Shown: in pieces, positions 34,816-44,420 of the stretch
Layout of the letters: each line of letters starts with the position of its first letter
How positions within the stretch are numbered: position 1 is the stretch's first letter
The notes under the pieces: generated by a model
Told to the model about the DNA's origin: nothing
Databases searched by the model: none
Seen by the model: the letters and a program-made list of their open reading frames with translations, nothing else
Position numbers and translations under genes: made by a program
Origin: Adhaeribacter aquaticus DSM 16391
Lineage (GTDB): Bacteria > Bacteroidota > Bacteroidia > Cytophagales > Hymenobacteraceae
Length of the DNA: 64,000 nucleotides
Reading direction: 5' to 3'
Assembly: GCF_000473365.1 (NCBI RefSeq)
Contig: NZ_KI421517.1
Span: forward strand, 62,001-126,000

Positions 34816-34834
34816 CCACCAAATAATTACTTCC

Positions 34835-35983
34835 ATGAAAAAAGAGAAAATTAATATTGCCATTGTGGGCTTAGGATTTGGCGCGGAATTTATTCCTATT
34901 TATCAAAAACATCCTTTAGCCAACATGTATGCTATTTGCCAGCGCAACGAAGATAAATTAAATGAAATTGGTGCAGCTTTTGGTATCGCGAAGCGGTACA
35001 CCGATTACGATGCCCTTTTACAGGATCCGGAAGTAGATGCTGTTCATATTAATACGCCTATCCAGAACCATGCAGAACAATCTTTAAAAGCACTCTATGC
35101 CGGTAAACACGTAGCCTGTACCGTACCCATGGCTACTACTGTGGAGGAATGCCGACAAATTGTAGAAGCCGTGGAGAAAACCGGTAAAACCTACATGATG
35201 ATGGAAACGGTAATCTACAGTCGCGAATTTTTATTCGTGAAAGAAATGTACGAAAAGGGGGAGTTGGGCAAACTACAGTTTATCCGGGCTTCGCATCAGC
35301 AGGAAATGGCTGGTTGGCCAGGTTATTGGGAAGGGCTGCCACCAATGCACTATGCCACTCACTGCGTAGGACCAGTATTGGCTTTACCCAGAGCGCAGGC
35401 CGAATATGTTTCCTGCTTTGGCTCTGGCCGCATCGACGAAAACCTGATCCCGAAATACGGGTCGCCTTTTGCCATTGAAACCTGCCACATCAAATTAAAG
35501 GACTCGGATTTAGCGGCCGAAGTTACCCGGTCATTATTTAACACCGCGCGTCAGTACCGCGAAAGCTTTGATGTGTATGGTTCTAAAAAATCATTTGAAT
35601 GGACGGCCATTGAACACGAAGACCATGTCATTCATACCGGCGAAACGCCCTCCAAAGTACAGACGCCGGATTATGCACATTTACTACCAGAGGAAATCAG
35701 ATCTTTTACTACCCAAGGCGTTTACGATACTGACGATAATCAGCACTTATCTTTTATTCAAGGTTCCGGTCACGGCGGATCGCACCCACACCTGGTACAC
35801 GAATTTTTAACAGCCTTGGCCGAAAATCGGGAACCGTATCCAAATGCTCAACAATCGGCTAATATTACTTGTGTAGGAATTCTGGCGCATGAGTCAGCCA
35901 TGAAGGGTGGCGAACTAATTCGCTTACCGGAATTTACATTGGCTACCCTTCAAACAGAAGCTCAAACCTTGGTAACAGGCTAA
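34835..35983 (+). CDS. Gfo/Idh/MocA-family oxidoreductase
   Basis: I chose the ATG at 34835, which gives 382 residues starting MKKEKINIAIVGLGFGAEF. An upstream in-frame start at 34793 overlaps the epimerase gene and adds an unlikely leader. The N-terminal Rossmann motif is VGLGFG, and the family signature appears as HVACTVPMATTVEEC, with Val-Pro-Met where the usual EKP lysine motif would be. That departs from typical active sites, so the enzyme may be an unusual dehydrogenase. The end of the epimerase and this start are 19 bases apart, and a strong terminator follows. Confidence 0.85.
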   Translation: MKKEKINIAIVGLGFGAEFIPIYQKHPLANMYAICQRNEDKLNEIGAAFGIAKRYTDYDALLQDPEVDAVHINTPIQNHAEQSLKALYAGKHVACTVPMATTVEECRQIVEAVEKTGKTYMMMETVIYSREFLFVKEMYEKGELGKLQFIRASHQQEMAGWPGYWEGLPPMHYATHCVGPVLALPRAQAEYVSCFGSGRIDENLIPKYGSPFAIETCHIKLKDSDLAAEVTRSLFNTARQYRESFDVYGSKKSFEWTAIEHEDHVIHTGETPSKVQTPDYAHLLPEEIRSFTTQGVYDTDDNQHLSFIQGSGHGGSHPHLVHEFLTALAENREPYPNAQQSANITCVGILAHESAMKGGELIRLPEFTLATLQTEAQTLVTG

Positions 35984-36094
35984 CATTTTTTACCACCTAA
36001 AAAAGGAATCCGGCTTTATTTGTTTTTGCCTAGGCAACGATCAAAATAAAAGCCCCTCTCCTTAGCTGCAGGACAGTAAGGAATAATTTATTCG

Positions 36095-36130
36095 GGGAGG
36101 TGTCCAGAACTATTTGGACACCTCCCTTTT
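36095..36130 (+). terminator. Strong intrinsic terminator of the ThuA-epimerase-oxidoreductase operon
   Basis: GGGAGGTGTCCA and TGGACACCTCCC form a perfect 12-bp GC-rich stem with an 8-base loop and a TTTT tail. It lies 111 bases beyond the oxidoreductase stop codon. Confidence 0.9.
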
Positions 36131-36373
36131 CTTTTCCCTTTTTATTGGATTCCGTCCTAACTTTTCAAATAATAAGAAAAGAAACCTACTATCTAGCTTA
36201 TATCATAGGTTAATAAGGTTTGATTACTACTCCAGGGCTTTTCTTTACTATTTAATAAATTATAAATAAAATATAAGAAACTCTTATGGCTTTAACAGGT
36301 TGAAAGGAAGCCAGGTTAATTGTTTTACAGATAATAAATCAAAAATAAAAAGAATATTGATTATACATCCCAA
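36131..36373. other. Gap between convergent genes
   Basis: AT-rich and without a visible gene or clear hairpin for the minus-strand neighbour. Confidence 0.3.
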
Positions 36374-37129
36374 CTACCTTAAAGTTAATAACAAACCTGC
36401 GTAACAAGCACTTCCTAATAAAAAAGCCCAAAACCGGCTTTCTCTTTCTTCGGGTAACTCTTCTTTCATGACATTAAGAATTACACCACCACCAATAAAG
36501 GCCAAAATCATCATTAATACTTCTTCTGGTACTTTCCAGAAAAATCCAATACTCCAACCAAGTGTTAAGGAAAGAACCAGCACCCAACGTCCCTTTTTAT
36601 CATATGTATTTTGATGTTTTTCTTGCAAACCATAGTCATTCACGATGAAGTGTAGCGCCATAGCCAAAGAGAATAAAATTAAATCCCGAACCTGCCCTTT
36701 TTCCTCTAAAAAAAGGGTATACCCAATTAGCGCATTATATATAGCAAACGATCCAATATGTACCCAGAAAATACCAGAACCATAACCTGCTTTCTTCTCT
36801 TCCTCCAGCTCTGGTTTTCTGCTCTTAGAATTTATTACAAACCGTTCCAGCCCGTAAAAAAAGACAAGCCCAAATAAGGCCAAAAGGTAAATATGGTGTT
36901 CCAGGAAAAACAAGGCCGGAATAGCTTTTTCGACTTGCTCCTGCCCTTCCTGAAACTCAGGAAACAAATGCAGGAAAATATAAGAAACAGATACCCCCCC
37001 GGCTGCAGAAAGCCAGATACTACGGGGTGTACCACCTAAAAACCTTAATTTGCCTACATTTAAATGAACCAGCGCTAAAATTAAAATAGGTAAAAAGGCC
37101 ATATTACCAGAATATAAAATTCTAAACAA
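36374..37129 (-). CDS. ZIP-like polytopic membrane protein
   Basis: This 251-residue protein has about seven or eight hydrophobic segments. The motif SYIFLHLFPEFQEGQ places histidine and glutamate in a helix, like the HxxPE metal-site signatures of ZIP (zinc/iron permease) proteins. EHHIYLLALFGLVFF and ALHFIVNDYGLQ add further possible metal ligands within membrane helices. ZIP proteins bring divalent metals into the cytosol. The assignment is moderate because the family has diverged here. It is a lone gene. Confidence 0.6.
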   Translation of the reverse strand: MFRILYSGNMAFLPILILALVHLNVGKLRFLGGTPRSIWLSAAGGVSVSYIFLHLFPEFQEGQEQVEKAIPALFFLEHHIYLLALFGLVFFYGLERFVINSKSRKPELEEEKKAGYGSGIFWVHIGSFAIYNALIGYTLFLEEKGQVRDLILFSLAMALHFIVNDYGLQEKHQNTYDKKGRWVLVLSLTLGWSIGFFWKVPEEVLMMILAFIGGGVILNVMKEELPEERESRFWAFLLGSACYAGLLLTLR

Positions 37130-37589
37130 ATAAGATTCAGCTTAGTATACGAGAATCATTTTATATTTTGTCCTGCCTGGTAAATATTGTTTCCGGTTAA
37201 AATAACAAGGATAAAGATGAGGATAAGGAAAATGATTTAATAGAATTGCAGGCTAGCTCTTTATTTTACCTTCAATGGCCATTCACCGCAACATTAGGGA
37301 ATATAATATGTCTGGTCTGATTATAAATTGGTTTCAACTTAATGGGCTCTGCCCCCTCATAGAATTTAATTCTAAATATCACGATTCTACTAGCGCGGGC
37401 TTTAGAAGAAGAACCTTAAACAGAGCCTCTATTGCTAATAAGTTGCCAAAATAATATTAATACAGCACCTGAAACATTACCAATATACACCTTAGATATA
37501 CCTGTGAAAAAAGAAGTTTAGTAAATAGTGTACCTGTTAAAGTTATTCAAAAAGTTTACATAAATATGGAACAAGCAATTCTAATGTTT
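37130..37589. other. 460-base gap, no confident gene
   Basis: A 59-codon plus-strand frame at 37275-37454 exists but has no recognisable features. I otherwise see only AT-rich sequence. Confidence 0.3.
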
Positions 37590-37922
37590 TTAATATTTTA
37601 AAGATTGTTCTTTTTGCTTCTTGATTGCTTTCAGGAGAACATCATGGACTTTGTTTATAGTTTGTTTAGAGTATTCCGGGAAATAATCTATAGCTACTAT
37701 AGTCTTATCTAAATTTAATTTATAGCCGTAATGAAAGGCAAAAATATGCCCCTCCTGGTTTTCGTAAAAAGCAATTTTCCCCATACTGTCGGAAGAGGCA
37801 AAAAGGGATAAGGTTTTACAAAAAACCTCCATTTCTTCCGTAACATATCCGCCTGCTAAAACCTGAACATTCTCCAATTCAGCATCTAATTCTGCTAGCG
37901 AAGTATTAGTTTTTAAAATCAT
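37590..37922 (-). CDS. Hypothetical 110-residue protein
   Basis: The protein is cytosolic and mixed alpha/beta in pattern (EVFCKTLSLFASSDSMGKIAFY and HIFAFHYGYKLNLDKTIVAI). It ends with a lysine-rich helix (KAIKKQKEQSLKY). No family is recognised. It is a single gene flanked by gaps on both sides, and its codon use fits the neighbourhood, so I think it is real. Confidence 0.55.
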   Translation of the reverse strand: MILKTNTSLAELDAELENVQVLAGGYVTEEMEVFCKTLSLFASSDSMGKIAFYENQEGHIFAFHYGYKLNLDKTIVAIDYFPEYSKQTINKVHDVLLKAIKKQKEQSLKY

Positions 37923-38464
37923 ATGCTATCTGGTTTAAGTTTAAATATAATTCAAACTTACTTTAGGTCAGCATTATCAAATTGTTAAGAATTTCCAGGA
38001 TTGCTATACCTCTCGATATAAGTTTGTTTCGGAGAGTACACCTGTGATACATTCATTCGTGAAGCCTTACTCTAGAAGCTTATTAATTGGAGAAATTTTC
38101 AGCTATGTAATCTTTTTTCTTGGTTACCAAGCTTTAAAGTTCCAAACCTATATTTAAACAATAGTAGTTTTAATATAAGTGGTTCTTTGGCCAGAATAAG
38201 TTACGATTGAATTTACCCGTTTAAGGGTGTTTCAACATTCAGATTAAATTTTCATTTTAAATTAATAGGTTCCTCCTTTTCCTATTTATCCTGTCAGTTC
38301 AAATTTATCAGGTAAACCGAGTAAAAGCAGGCAAAACTGAAAGGAGTTTACCGGGTAAAAGGGGATCTTTAACAGGTTTAGTTATAGGTTTAGCTAAATA
38401 TATACTAGTGCTATATTCTATGCAGTACTTTTGAATATCAACTAAGACAAAAAGCATTAGCGAT
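37923..38464. promoter_or_regulatory. Gap with a TAnnTTTG promoter box at 38426-38433
   Basis: TACTTTTG at 38426-38433 is a perfect -7 consensus, 31 bases before the ATG of the small secreted protein. The paralogous gene near 61.5 kb has the same box at a similar distance, which supports it. The rest of the gap holds nothing I recognise. Confidence 0.5.
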
Positions 38465-38842
38465 ATGAAAAAGCACTTCCTACTTCTGGCCTTCACCCTG
38501 ATCCTTTCTACTGTAACTTTTGCCAATGGGGCAAAAGATCAGCAACGGTTTGATGCTGCTCTGGAACAGACAGCCCGTGTAGAAGTTCGTCACTTGCAGG
38601 AGTTGCTTCGCTTTAACGAGTATGAATACATCCAGATCAAGAAGTTAACTGAAACGCAGTTAGCGGATGTGCAAGCAGTACAGAAAACCATGCAAGCCGG
38701 TTCAGTAGAACTGCATGTAAAACTACAACAGATACAGGAAACTTATACTGCTAAAGTAGTAGCCTTACTAAACCAGAACCAACAGAAAGCTTTCGCTGCT
38801 TACTTAGCTGCTAAACAAGCTAACTTACTGGCTACTCTTTAA
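38465..38842 (+). CDS. Small secreted alpha-helical protein, paralogue of the gene at 61108
   Basis: This 125-residue protein has a signal peptide cleaved near residue 20 (STVTFANG). The mature part is helical and glutamine/alanine-rich with the conserved core RFNEYEYIQIKKLTE. The gene at 61108-61479 encodes a paralogue with RFNEFEYIQIKKLTG and the same layout. The pattern of an N-terminal signal, a helix with a Glu/Tyr-rich patch, and a lysine-leucine repeat resembles small periplasmic Spy/CpxP-like helical proteins, but I cannot assign it. A promoter box lies just upstream and a terminator just downstream, so it is a single-gene unit. Confidence 0.75.
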   Translation: MKKHFLLLAFTLILSTVTFANGAKDQQRFDAALEQTARVEVRHLQELLRFNEYEYIQIKKLTETQLADVQAVQKTMQAGSVELHVKLQQIQETYTAKVVALLNQNQQKAFAAYLAAKQANLLATL

Positions 38843-38914
38843 CCTTTACTACTTTTTAACCTTTACCTAATACCAGTTACCCTTTACTTTACCTACCACT
38901 TAATCCACTAAGCC

Positions 38915-38936
38915 AGCCTAACCGCAGGCTTTTTTT
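38915..38936 (+). terminator. Intrinsic terminator of the small secreted protein gene
   Basis: AGCCT and AGGCT form a short stem with a 6-base loop followed by TTTTTTT, 73 bases after the stop codon. Confidence 0.7.
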
Positions 38937-39277
38937 ATTACAAAAATTTCTCATATTGGACAGCGGGATAATTTGTTAAATTAACTATATTTAATCCAAC
39001 TGTTTTTTAGTCACACCTATACATCCGGAACCAACGCCCCCTTTCCGGAAATACGGTGCTTAAGGTAGTTACTTTAAACTTGCACGACAGTAAGTTTGGC
39101 TATTGGAACAAACCGGCTACAGACCAACAGGTGAAAAGAGTTTGGGTACAAATATGCTCACATGATGTACAACCTGAACAGCCTTGTTTACCCTGTAGTA
39201 GTAACCAATACACCAGTCATTGCCCATTAATCTTTTTGTTAAAAGAAAAAATCACCATGATATAAAATACTTAACAA
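38937..39277. other. Promoter gap before the exported redox cluster
   Basis: This 340-base region lies between a terminator and the dehydrogenase/cytochrome gene. A short frame at 39056-39265 runs through it but looks like chance. No clear promoter box was found. Confidence 0.35.
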
Positions 39278-41092
39278 ATGATTACAACACCAGGACCAGT
39301 TGGTAAAACAAAAAAGAAATACAAAATCAAGCTCCGAAAACCTTCCTTCCTGAGCCGGTTCTTGTTTGGTAGCTTGTTAATCTGTCTGGCCTTTATTGGT
39401 TTTATTCAATGTAAAAGCACCAGAAACATTTCTGCTTTACCTGCCGGCGACTCCGACAACGGCGGCTTATTTCTGCCCGGTGATTTTGAGGCCATAGCCG
39501 TAGTAGATAGTTTGAAAGGAGCAGCCCGACACCTGACCGTAAATAACAATGGGGACATTTATGTAAAACTACGGTTCCCGGATTCAGAAGGAGGCAATGC
39601 TGCTTTACGCGATACCAATGGGGATGGGAAAGCTGACATCATCCAGCATTTTGACGACTACCTGGATAAAAGCAGTTACGGCACAGAAATGCGCATTCAT
39701 AACGGATATTTATGGTTTAGCTCCGTAACTAAAATTTACCGGCAAAAGCTTACCGGCGATTTGGTGCCTACTTCTGAAATGGAGTTGATGCTGACCGATA
39801 CGCAGCCGCTTCGCCAGCACGATACAAAACCATTAGCCTTTGATAAAGAGGGAAATTTTTATACTGCTTTTGGTGCGCCTTCGGATGCTTGCCAGGTAAA
39901 CGACCGGGCACCAGGCTCTCCGGGGCAAGATCCTTGTCCTATTTTGGAATTGCGTGGCAGCATCTGGCGATTTGATGCCAATAAAAAGAACCAGTTTCAG
40001 CAAGACGGACATAAATTTGCTACCGGCTTGCGCAGCGTAGTAGGATTAACCTGGAACAATCAGGACAATAACTTATATGCCGTAGTACATGGCCGCGATT
40101 ACCTGCACAATACCTGGCCCGACTATTTTAGCGCCTGGCAGGGAGCTGTATTACCTTCAGAAGTTTTTGTAAAACTGAAAGATGGCGCGGATGCCGGGTG
40201 GCCGTACCATTATTACGACCAGATACAAAAAAAATATTTCCTGAACCCAGAGTACGGCGGCGATGGCAAAAAGCAAGGCGATGTAAGTAAATTGGTAGAA
40301 CCTACCGTTGGTTTTCCGGGCCATTTTGCCCCTAACGATATTATATTTTATACCGGTAATCAGTTTCCGGAACGGTATAAAAACGGAGCTTTTGTTGCCT
40401 TCCACGGCTCCACCAGCAGTGCTCCTTTTCCGCAATCCGGATACTTTGTAGGTTTTATACCTTTTAAAAATGGCGCTCCCGCTGGTCCCTGGGAAGTGTT
40501 TGCCGATGGCTTTGCCGGCGTAGATACGGTGGTAAACACCAGCAATGCGAAGTATCGGCCAATGGGCTTAGCCATGGGACCTGATGGGTCCTTGTATGTG
40601 TCCGATTCCGAGAAAGGTAAAATCTGGCGTATCATGTACAAAGGTGAAAAGAGCAGATTTGGGACATCGCAATTAGTAGCCATGGAAAAAAGGAAGAATG
40701 AAGCACCCAATATTAAAACGCCTAATCAGGAAGATGAGGCTCGCATTGAAAAAAGAAAGCTAGCGGCTGGAGCACAACTTTTCAACAACAATTGCGGGGC
40801 CTGCCACCAAACCAACGGCCAGGGCAACGACCGGTTTCCGCCATTAAATGAATCGGAGTGGGTAAACGGCGATAAAACCAGGTTAATAAGTATAGTATTG
40901 AAAGGCCTAGAAGGTGAAATAAAAGTAAAAGGCAAATCGTATAACAATGTAATGCCTAAACTAGATCATATTAATAATGAGAATATTGCCAAAATTTTAA
41001 CTTACGTGAGACAAAACTTTGGCAACAAGGCTAATGCCATTACAGCTAACGAAGTAGATGTTGTTAGAAGAAGTTTAAATCAGCCAAAGTAG
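39278..41092 (+). CDS. Sorbosone-dehydrogenase-like propeller fused to cytochrome c
   Basis: This 604-residue exported protein has a basic leader and one hydrophobic segment (FLFGSLLICLAFIGFIQC), either a membrane anchor or an atypical lipoprotein signal. A PQQ/L-sorbosone-dehydrogenase-type beta-propeller (about 55-460) includes DTNGDGKAD and the signature GLAMGPDGSLYVSD. A C-terminal cytochrome c domain (about 495-590) has heme ligands C506-C509-H510 (CGACHQ) and a likely axial methionine in NVMPKL. It should oxidise a sugar or aldose in the periplasm and pass electrons through its own heme. It opens the exported cluster that continues with RidA. Confidence 0.87.
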   Translation: MITTPGPVGKTKKKYKIKLRKPSFLSRFLFGSLLICLAFIGFIQCKSTRNISALPAGDSDNGGLFLPGDFEAIAVVDSLKGAARHLTVNNNGDIYVKLRFPDSEGGNAALRDTNGDGKADIIQHFDDYLDKSSYGTEMRIHNGYLWFSSVTKIYRQKLTGDLVPTSEMELMLTDTQPLRQHDTKPLAFDKEGNFYTAFGAPSDACQVNDRAPGSPGQDPCPILELRGSIWRFDANKKNQFQQDGHKFATGLRSVVGLTWNNQDNNLYAVVHGRDYLHNTWPDYFSAWQGAVLPSEVFVKLKDGADAGWPYHYYDQIQKKYFLNPEYGGDGKKQGDVSKLVEPTVGFPGHFAPNDIIFYTGNQFPERYKNGAFVAFHGSTSSAPFPQSGYFVGFIPFKNGAPAGPWEVFADGFAGVDTVVNTSNAKYRPMGLAMGPDGSLYVSDSEKGKIWRIMYKGEKSRFGTSQLVAMEKRKNEAPNIKTPNQEDEARIEKRKLAAGAQLFNNNCGACHQTNGQGNDRFPPLNESEWVNGDKTRLISIVLKGLEGEIKVKGKSYNNVMPKLDHINNENIAKILTYVRQNFGNKANAITANEVDVVRRSLNQPK

Positions 41093-41446
41093 ACTCCACT
41101 AAAGAGAAATATCTGCAGGACTTGCAAAACTTTTGGATTTTAAAGCGCTGCAGGTATTTTTATTTAAAACCTGTTTCTCCAATTCCACCATATTACCCTA
41201 TGTGTTGCTCCTGCTGTAACTTACCGGCAACCCAAATTTTAACCTACAAAAAACCCGGTAATTGTGGTAAAATAGTATAAAAAGGATGCTTAACGCCGGG
41301 ATTAAAAATAAGCATTAGATTATGAAAATAAATTGAGGTATTTAGTTATCTTGATTGATAAAAGGTTACAAAGGCATTACATCTCTAAGAAGAAGCTTAA
41401 AAGAGGAATTGTACAGATCTAAAATAAATTATTTAAAACTGCTACC
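41093..41446. other. 354-base gap before ridA
   Basis: AT-rich with no gene seen. GCAGGACTTGC and GCGCTGCAGG near 41113-41156 could pair loosely, but no convincing terminator is present. Confidence 0.3.
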
Positions 41447-41911
41447 ATGGAAAAAACACAAAGACGATCTATTTTAAAAAGAATATTTGCCTCTGTTGCT
41501 GGCATAACGGGTTTAGGTTTTGCTGCCAAAGCCAAAGGCCTGGCCAGTGAAGAAAAAGAAGCTTTCAACGTCACTACCTTCCAAAATACACCTTTATTCT
41601 CTGGATCTACCCGACATGGCAACCTGATTTTTGTTGCCGGTAAAGGGGCCCATGTTGAACCTTTCGAAATTAAAGCCCACACCGAAATTGTGCTGAAAGA
41701 ACTGGAAGCAGAATTAAAAAAAGCCGGTTCTTCCATGGAAAAAGTTTTGAAAGTTAACGTGTACCTGGCAGACTTAAACGATTACAAAGCCATGAACGAA
41801 GTTTATAAAGGCCGTTTCGGGGCTAAACCTCCGGTTCGGACTACGGTGGCTACTTACGGCGGGGTGCCAGGCAATTCCTTAGTAGAAATGGACTGCATTG
41901 CCTATGTTTAA
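41447..41911 (+). CDS. ridA: Tat-exported RidA-family enamine/imine deaminase
   Basis: This 154-residue protein is a RidA/YjgF homologue with an added N-terminal Tat signal (RRSILKRIFAS, then a hydrophobic stretch to AAKAKG). In the RidA domain (about 40-154) the ligand-binding arginine in PPVRTTVA and the conserved glutamate in LVEMDCIA are both present, so activity is plausible. RidA hydrolyses reactive enamines and imines released by PLP enzymes and is normally cytosolic. A Tat-exported PLP enzyme is encoded 5 kb downstream at 46764, which suggests both work outside the cytosol. Confidence 0.88.
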   Translation: MEKTQRRSILKRIFASVAGITGLGFAAKAKGLASEEKEAFNVTTFQNTPLFSGSTRHGNLIFVAGKGAHVEPFEIKAHTEIVLKELEAELKKAGSSMEKVLKVNVYLADLNDYKAMNEVYKGRFGAKPPVRTTVATYGGVPGNSLVEMDCIAYV

Positions 41912-42593
41912 ATAGCCTTCTTCACCTAATGAGTACAATTCTTCTTTTTTATTAATTTATTTATATACGCTACGCAGAAGAAATTATTATAAAGGTTATC
42001 TTCTATTCCTGATTTAAGAGGTTTAGCTGATAGTTCCCTTTATAGATTAGACTGTAAGTATAGGTAACATGGCTACCGACGTAACGGTAAAACAATTGCT
42101 TAACTATACCCCTACCCGGCATATTGCCTGAGGTAAAACAAAATAAAAACTATCAGTCAGAAAATACAAATACGGCTGCGTTACGGTAATCCTTCTATTG
42201 AAGCAGGTGGAGGTAATTCAGAAAATTATAATTTTAATGTAGCTGTGCGGATGAAATCCGGCCAAGAGAAAATGGTGGCAAAACACCTTAAAAGGACCAT
42301 TGAAGGCAATTATCTGAAAACGCAGCCTGCGTTAATAAAATTAAAAGTATTTCAAACAGCTTCTTTTTCTGCGAGTCTTCTTTTTTAAAAGGCTGCTAAT
42401 TGAAAGCTCAAACGAATACTTAAGTTTCTTTTTGAATACATAAATAAAAGGGTAATCCAAACTAATAATTTATCCATTAAGGACGGTATTACCCAAAACG
42501 CATTTTCTTATTTCCGCCGGATAAAATCTTTCCCGGCAGGAAGCAACTAAATATTCACCAGGTAATTTTTAATCATTAAAAACTTAAACGATT
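41912..42593. other. 680-base gap with a possible gene fragment
   Basis: An open stretch at 42137-42388 (+) has protein-like text (IRLRYGNPSIEAGGG and FNVAVRMKSGQEKMVAKHLK) but no normal start codon before an internal ATG. I do not recognise it and treat it as a possible remnant. The downstream part should hold the promoter of the amidohydrolase gene. Confidence 0.3.
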
Positions 42594-43892
42594 ATGCGTA
42601 GAATATTCTCTTTATTATTCCTCCTCATTTGTTTAGGGGTTATAACCGTTCAGGGCCAAACCTATAGCATTGTCATCAAGGGCGGGCATGTTATTGATCC
42701 TAAAAATAATCTAAATGGCTTGATGGATGTGGCCATTACGGATAATAAAATAGCTGCCGTAGCCAAAAACATCGATGAAAAACTAGGCAAACAAGTAGTA
42801 AATGCCAAAGGCTTATATGTTATGCCGGGTTTACTGGATATCCATAGCCATAACTTTTGGGGAACCAATATGGACCAGACCTACATGAATGGCCCCAATG
42901 CCTTACCTCCCGATGGCTTTACCTTCCGCAATGGCGTAACCACAGTTGTTGATGCTGGCAGTCCTGGCTGGCGTACATTCCCGGATTATAAAAAACAAAC
43001 CATCGATGCCTCTAAAACCCGTGTGTTGGCCTTCCTGAATATTTCGGGAGAAGGTATGCGTGGCGGTAACTACGAGCAAAACACCAATGATATGGATGCT
43101 AAACTATCCGCTAATGTAGCCAGACAGTATCGTAATCATATTGTTGGTTTTAAAGTAGCTCACTTCGAAGGTCCGGAGTGGACACCGGTGGATCGGGCAG
43201 TAGAAGCCGGCAAATTAGCCGGTGGTCTTCCGGTGATGATTGATTTTGGAGGCAGCAACCCTCCTCTTTCCATTGAAGAGTTATTTTTTAAGCACCTACG
43301 CCCCGGTGATATATTTACCCATGCCTACGGTCAGTTAGCTAGCCGCGAAGCCATCGTAGATACAAAAACTAATAAAGTAAAACCCTTTGTTTGGGAAGCG
43401 CAAAAACGCGGAATTGTTTTTGATGTGGGATACGGGGGAATCAGCTTTGCCTTCTCTCAGGCCTTACCAGCCGTTAAACAAGGCTTTTACCCCACCACCA
43501 TCAGCACCGATATCCACACGGGTAGTATGAATGATGCCATGAAAGATATGCTGACAACCATGTCTAAATTTTTAGCCATGGGCATGGATTTACAAAATGT
43601 TATCAAAGCCAGTACCTGGGTGCCCGCGCAGGTAATTAAACATGAAGAGCTTGGACATTTATCGGTAGGTGCCGTAGCTGATGTGGCTATATTGGGCATG
43701 CGCAAAGGGAACTTTGGTTTATTTGATTACACTGGTTATAGAATTGAAACTGATAAAAAGCTGGAATGTGAAATGACCCTTCGGGAAGGCAAAGTTGTGT
43801 ACAACCTGAACGGCATTATTTCGCCAATGGTACTGCCAAGAACCGCTTCTGGCTCTGGTTCTAATAACCAGGCAGCTGCGCACACGCACTAA
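42594..43892 (+). CDS. Exported EF_0837-type amidohydrolase/deacetylase
   Basis: This 432-residue metallohydrolase carries a signal peptide ending near residue 22 (TVQGQ). The metal-binding HxH is H84-H86 (DIHSHNF). A likely carbamylated lysine lies in GFKVAH, further ligands lie in FTHAYGQ, and the catalytic aspartate lies in STDIHTG. It resembles the amidohydrolase family typified by EF_0837/Atu3266, which I recall as often encoded beside a SelA-related PLP enzyme, as here. Members remove acyl groups from small N- or O-acylated compounds. Export is unusual for the family. A terminator follows. Confidence 0.85.
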   Translation: MRRIFSLLFLLICLGVITVQGQTYSIVIKGGHVIDPKNNLNGLMDVAITDNKIAAVAKNIDEKLGKQVVNAKGLYVMPGLLDIHSHNFWGTNMDQTYMNGPNALPPDGFTFRNGVTTVVDAGSPGWRTFPDYKKQTIDASKTRVLAFLNISGEGMRGGNYEQNTNDMDAKLSANVARQYRNHIVGFKVAHFEGPEWTPVDRAVEAGKLAGGLPVMIDFGGSNPPLSIEELFFKHLRPGDIFTHAYGQLASREAIVDTKTNKVKPFVWEAQKRGIVFDVGYGGISFAFSQALPAVKQGFYPTTISTDIHTGSMNDAMKDMLTTMSKFLAMGMDLQNVIKASTWVPAQVIKHEELGHLSVGAVADVAILGMRKGNFGLFDYTGYRIETDKKLECEMTLREGKVVYNLNGIISPMVLPRTASGSGSNNQAAAHTH

Positions 43893-43941
43893 AAGCAATC
43901 ATGCTTTATACAGCTCAAAAATTTTTGTTTAATACCATTAA

Positions 43942-43997
43942 AAAAAGCCTATGCCAACACTAGAAAAGAATCAGGGAGGATCAGGCATTGGCTTTTT
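43942..43997 (+). terminator. Intrinsic terminator after the amidohydrolase gene
   Basis: AAAAAGCCTATGCC pairs with GGCATTGGCTTTTT (one mismatch), with a loop of about 28 bases. The stem closes on A and T tracts, so it may work in both directions. Confidence 0.65.
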
Positions 43998-44420
43998 ACT
44001 TTATAATTTACAAGTCGTACGAGGCGGTAGATATAGCATTTTGCTACCTTGATAACCAGAACTTAACTACTAGTAATAGTGCAGGTATACCTGAACTTGG
44101 TTATTGTTTAAAAATAAATAACCACAGTTTAGCCTGCTTTTTTTCAACAATTTTTTTTACCTCTTTCACCCGGCGACGAACCAGTTAATGTTTCCTTTTT
44201 AGCAACAAGGGCTTAAAACTCTTTACCTGTACAAAAGAAATGAGCCCATTTTATAAGCCAGGTAAGATTTTAATATTTTACTTTATAGACATTGTATAAC
44301 ACTATAAGTGAATTGCTTTAACCATATTTTGTAACAAATAAAAAGAGGGGAATTTTTACGAAGGTGAGCAGAAATTTTAGTAACTTTTAATTCGCAACCA
44401 CCTACACCAATTGTTTTATT
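43998..44420. other. Gap before the PQQ dehydrogenase gene
   Basis: A short frame at 43988-44188 overlaps the terminator and is not credible. Nothing else is recognised, but the promoter of the following gene must lie here. Confidence 0.3.

Noticed and set aside
34793-34834. Upstream start for the Gfo/Idh/MocA gene
   Set aside because: It overlaps the end of the epimerase gene and adds 14 residues before the natural Rossmann start; 34835 is better.
37275-37454. 59-codon plus-strand frame MAIHRNIREYN...
   Set aside because: No motif, no promoter or terminator, and composition like the surrounding non-coding sequence.
39056-39265. 69-codon plus-strand frame before the dehydrogenase/cytochrome gene
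   Set aside because: Cys- and His-rich chance frame (HDVQPEQPCLPCSSNQYTSH) with no start context; it overlaps the expected promoter.
43988-44188. 66-codon plus-strand frame after the amidohydrolase gene
   Set aside because: It begins inside a terminator hairpin and has no family or topology support.
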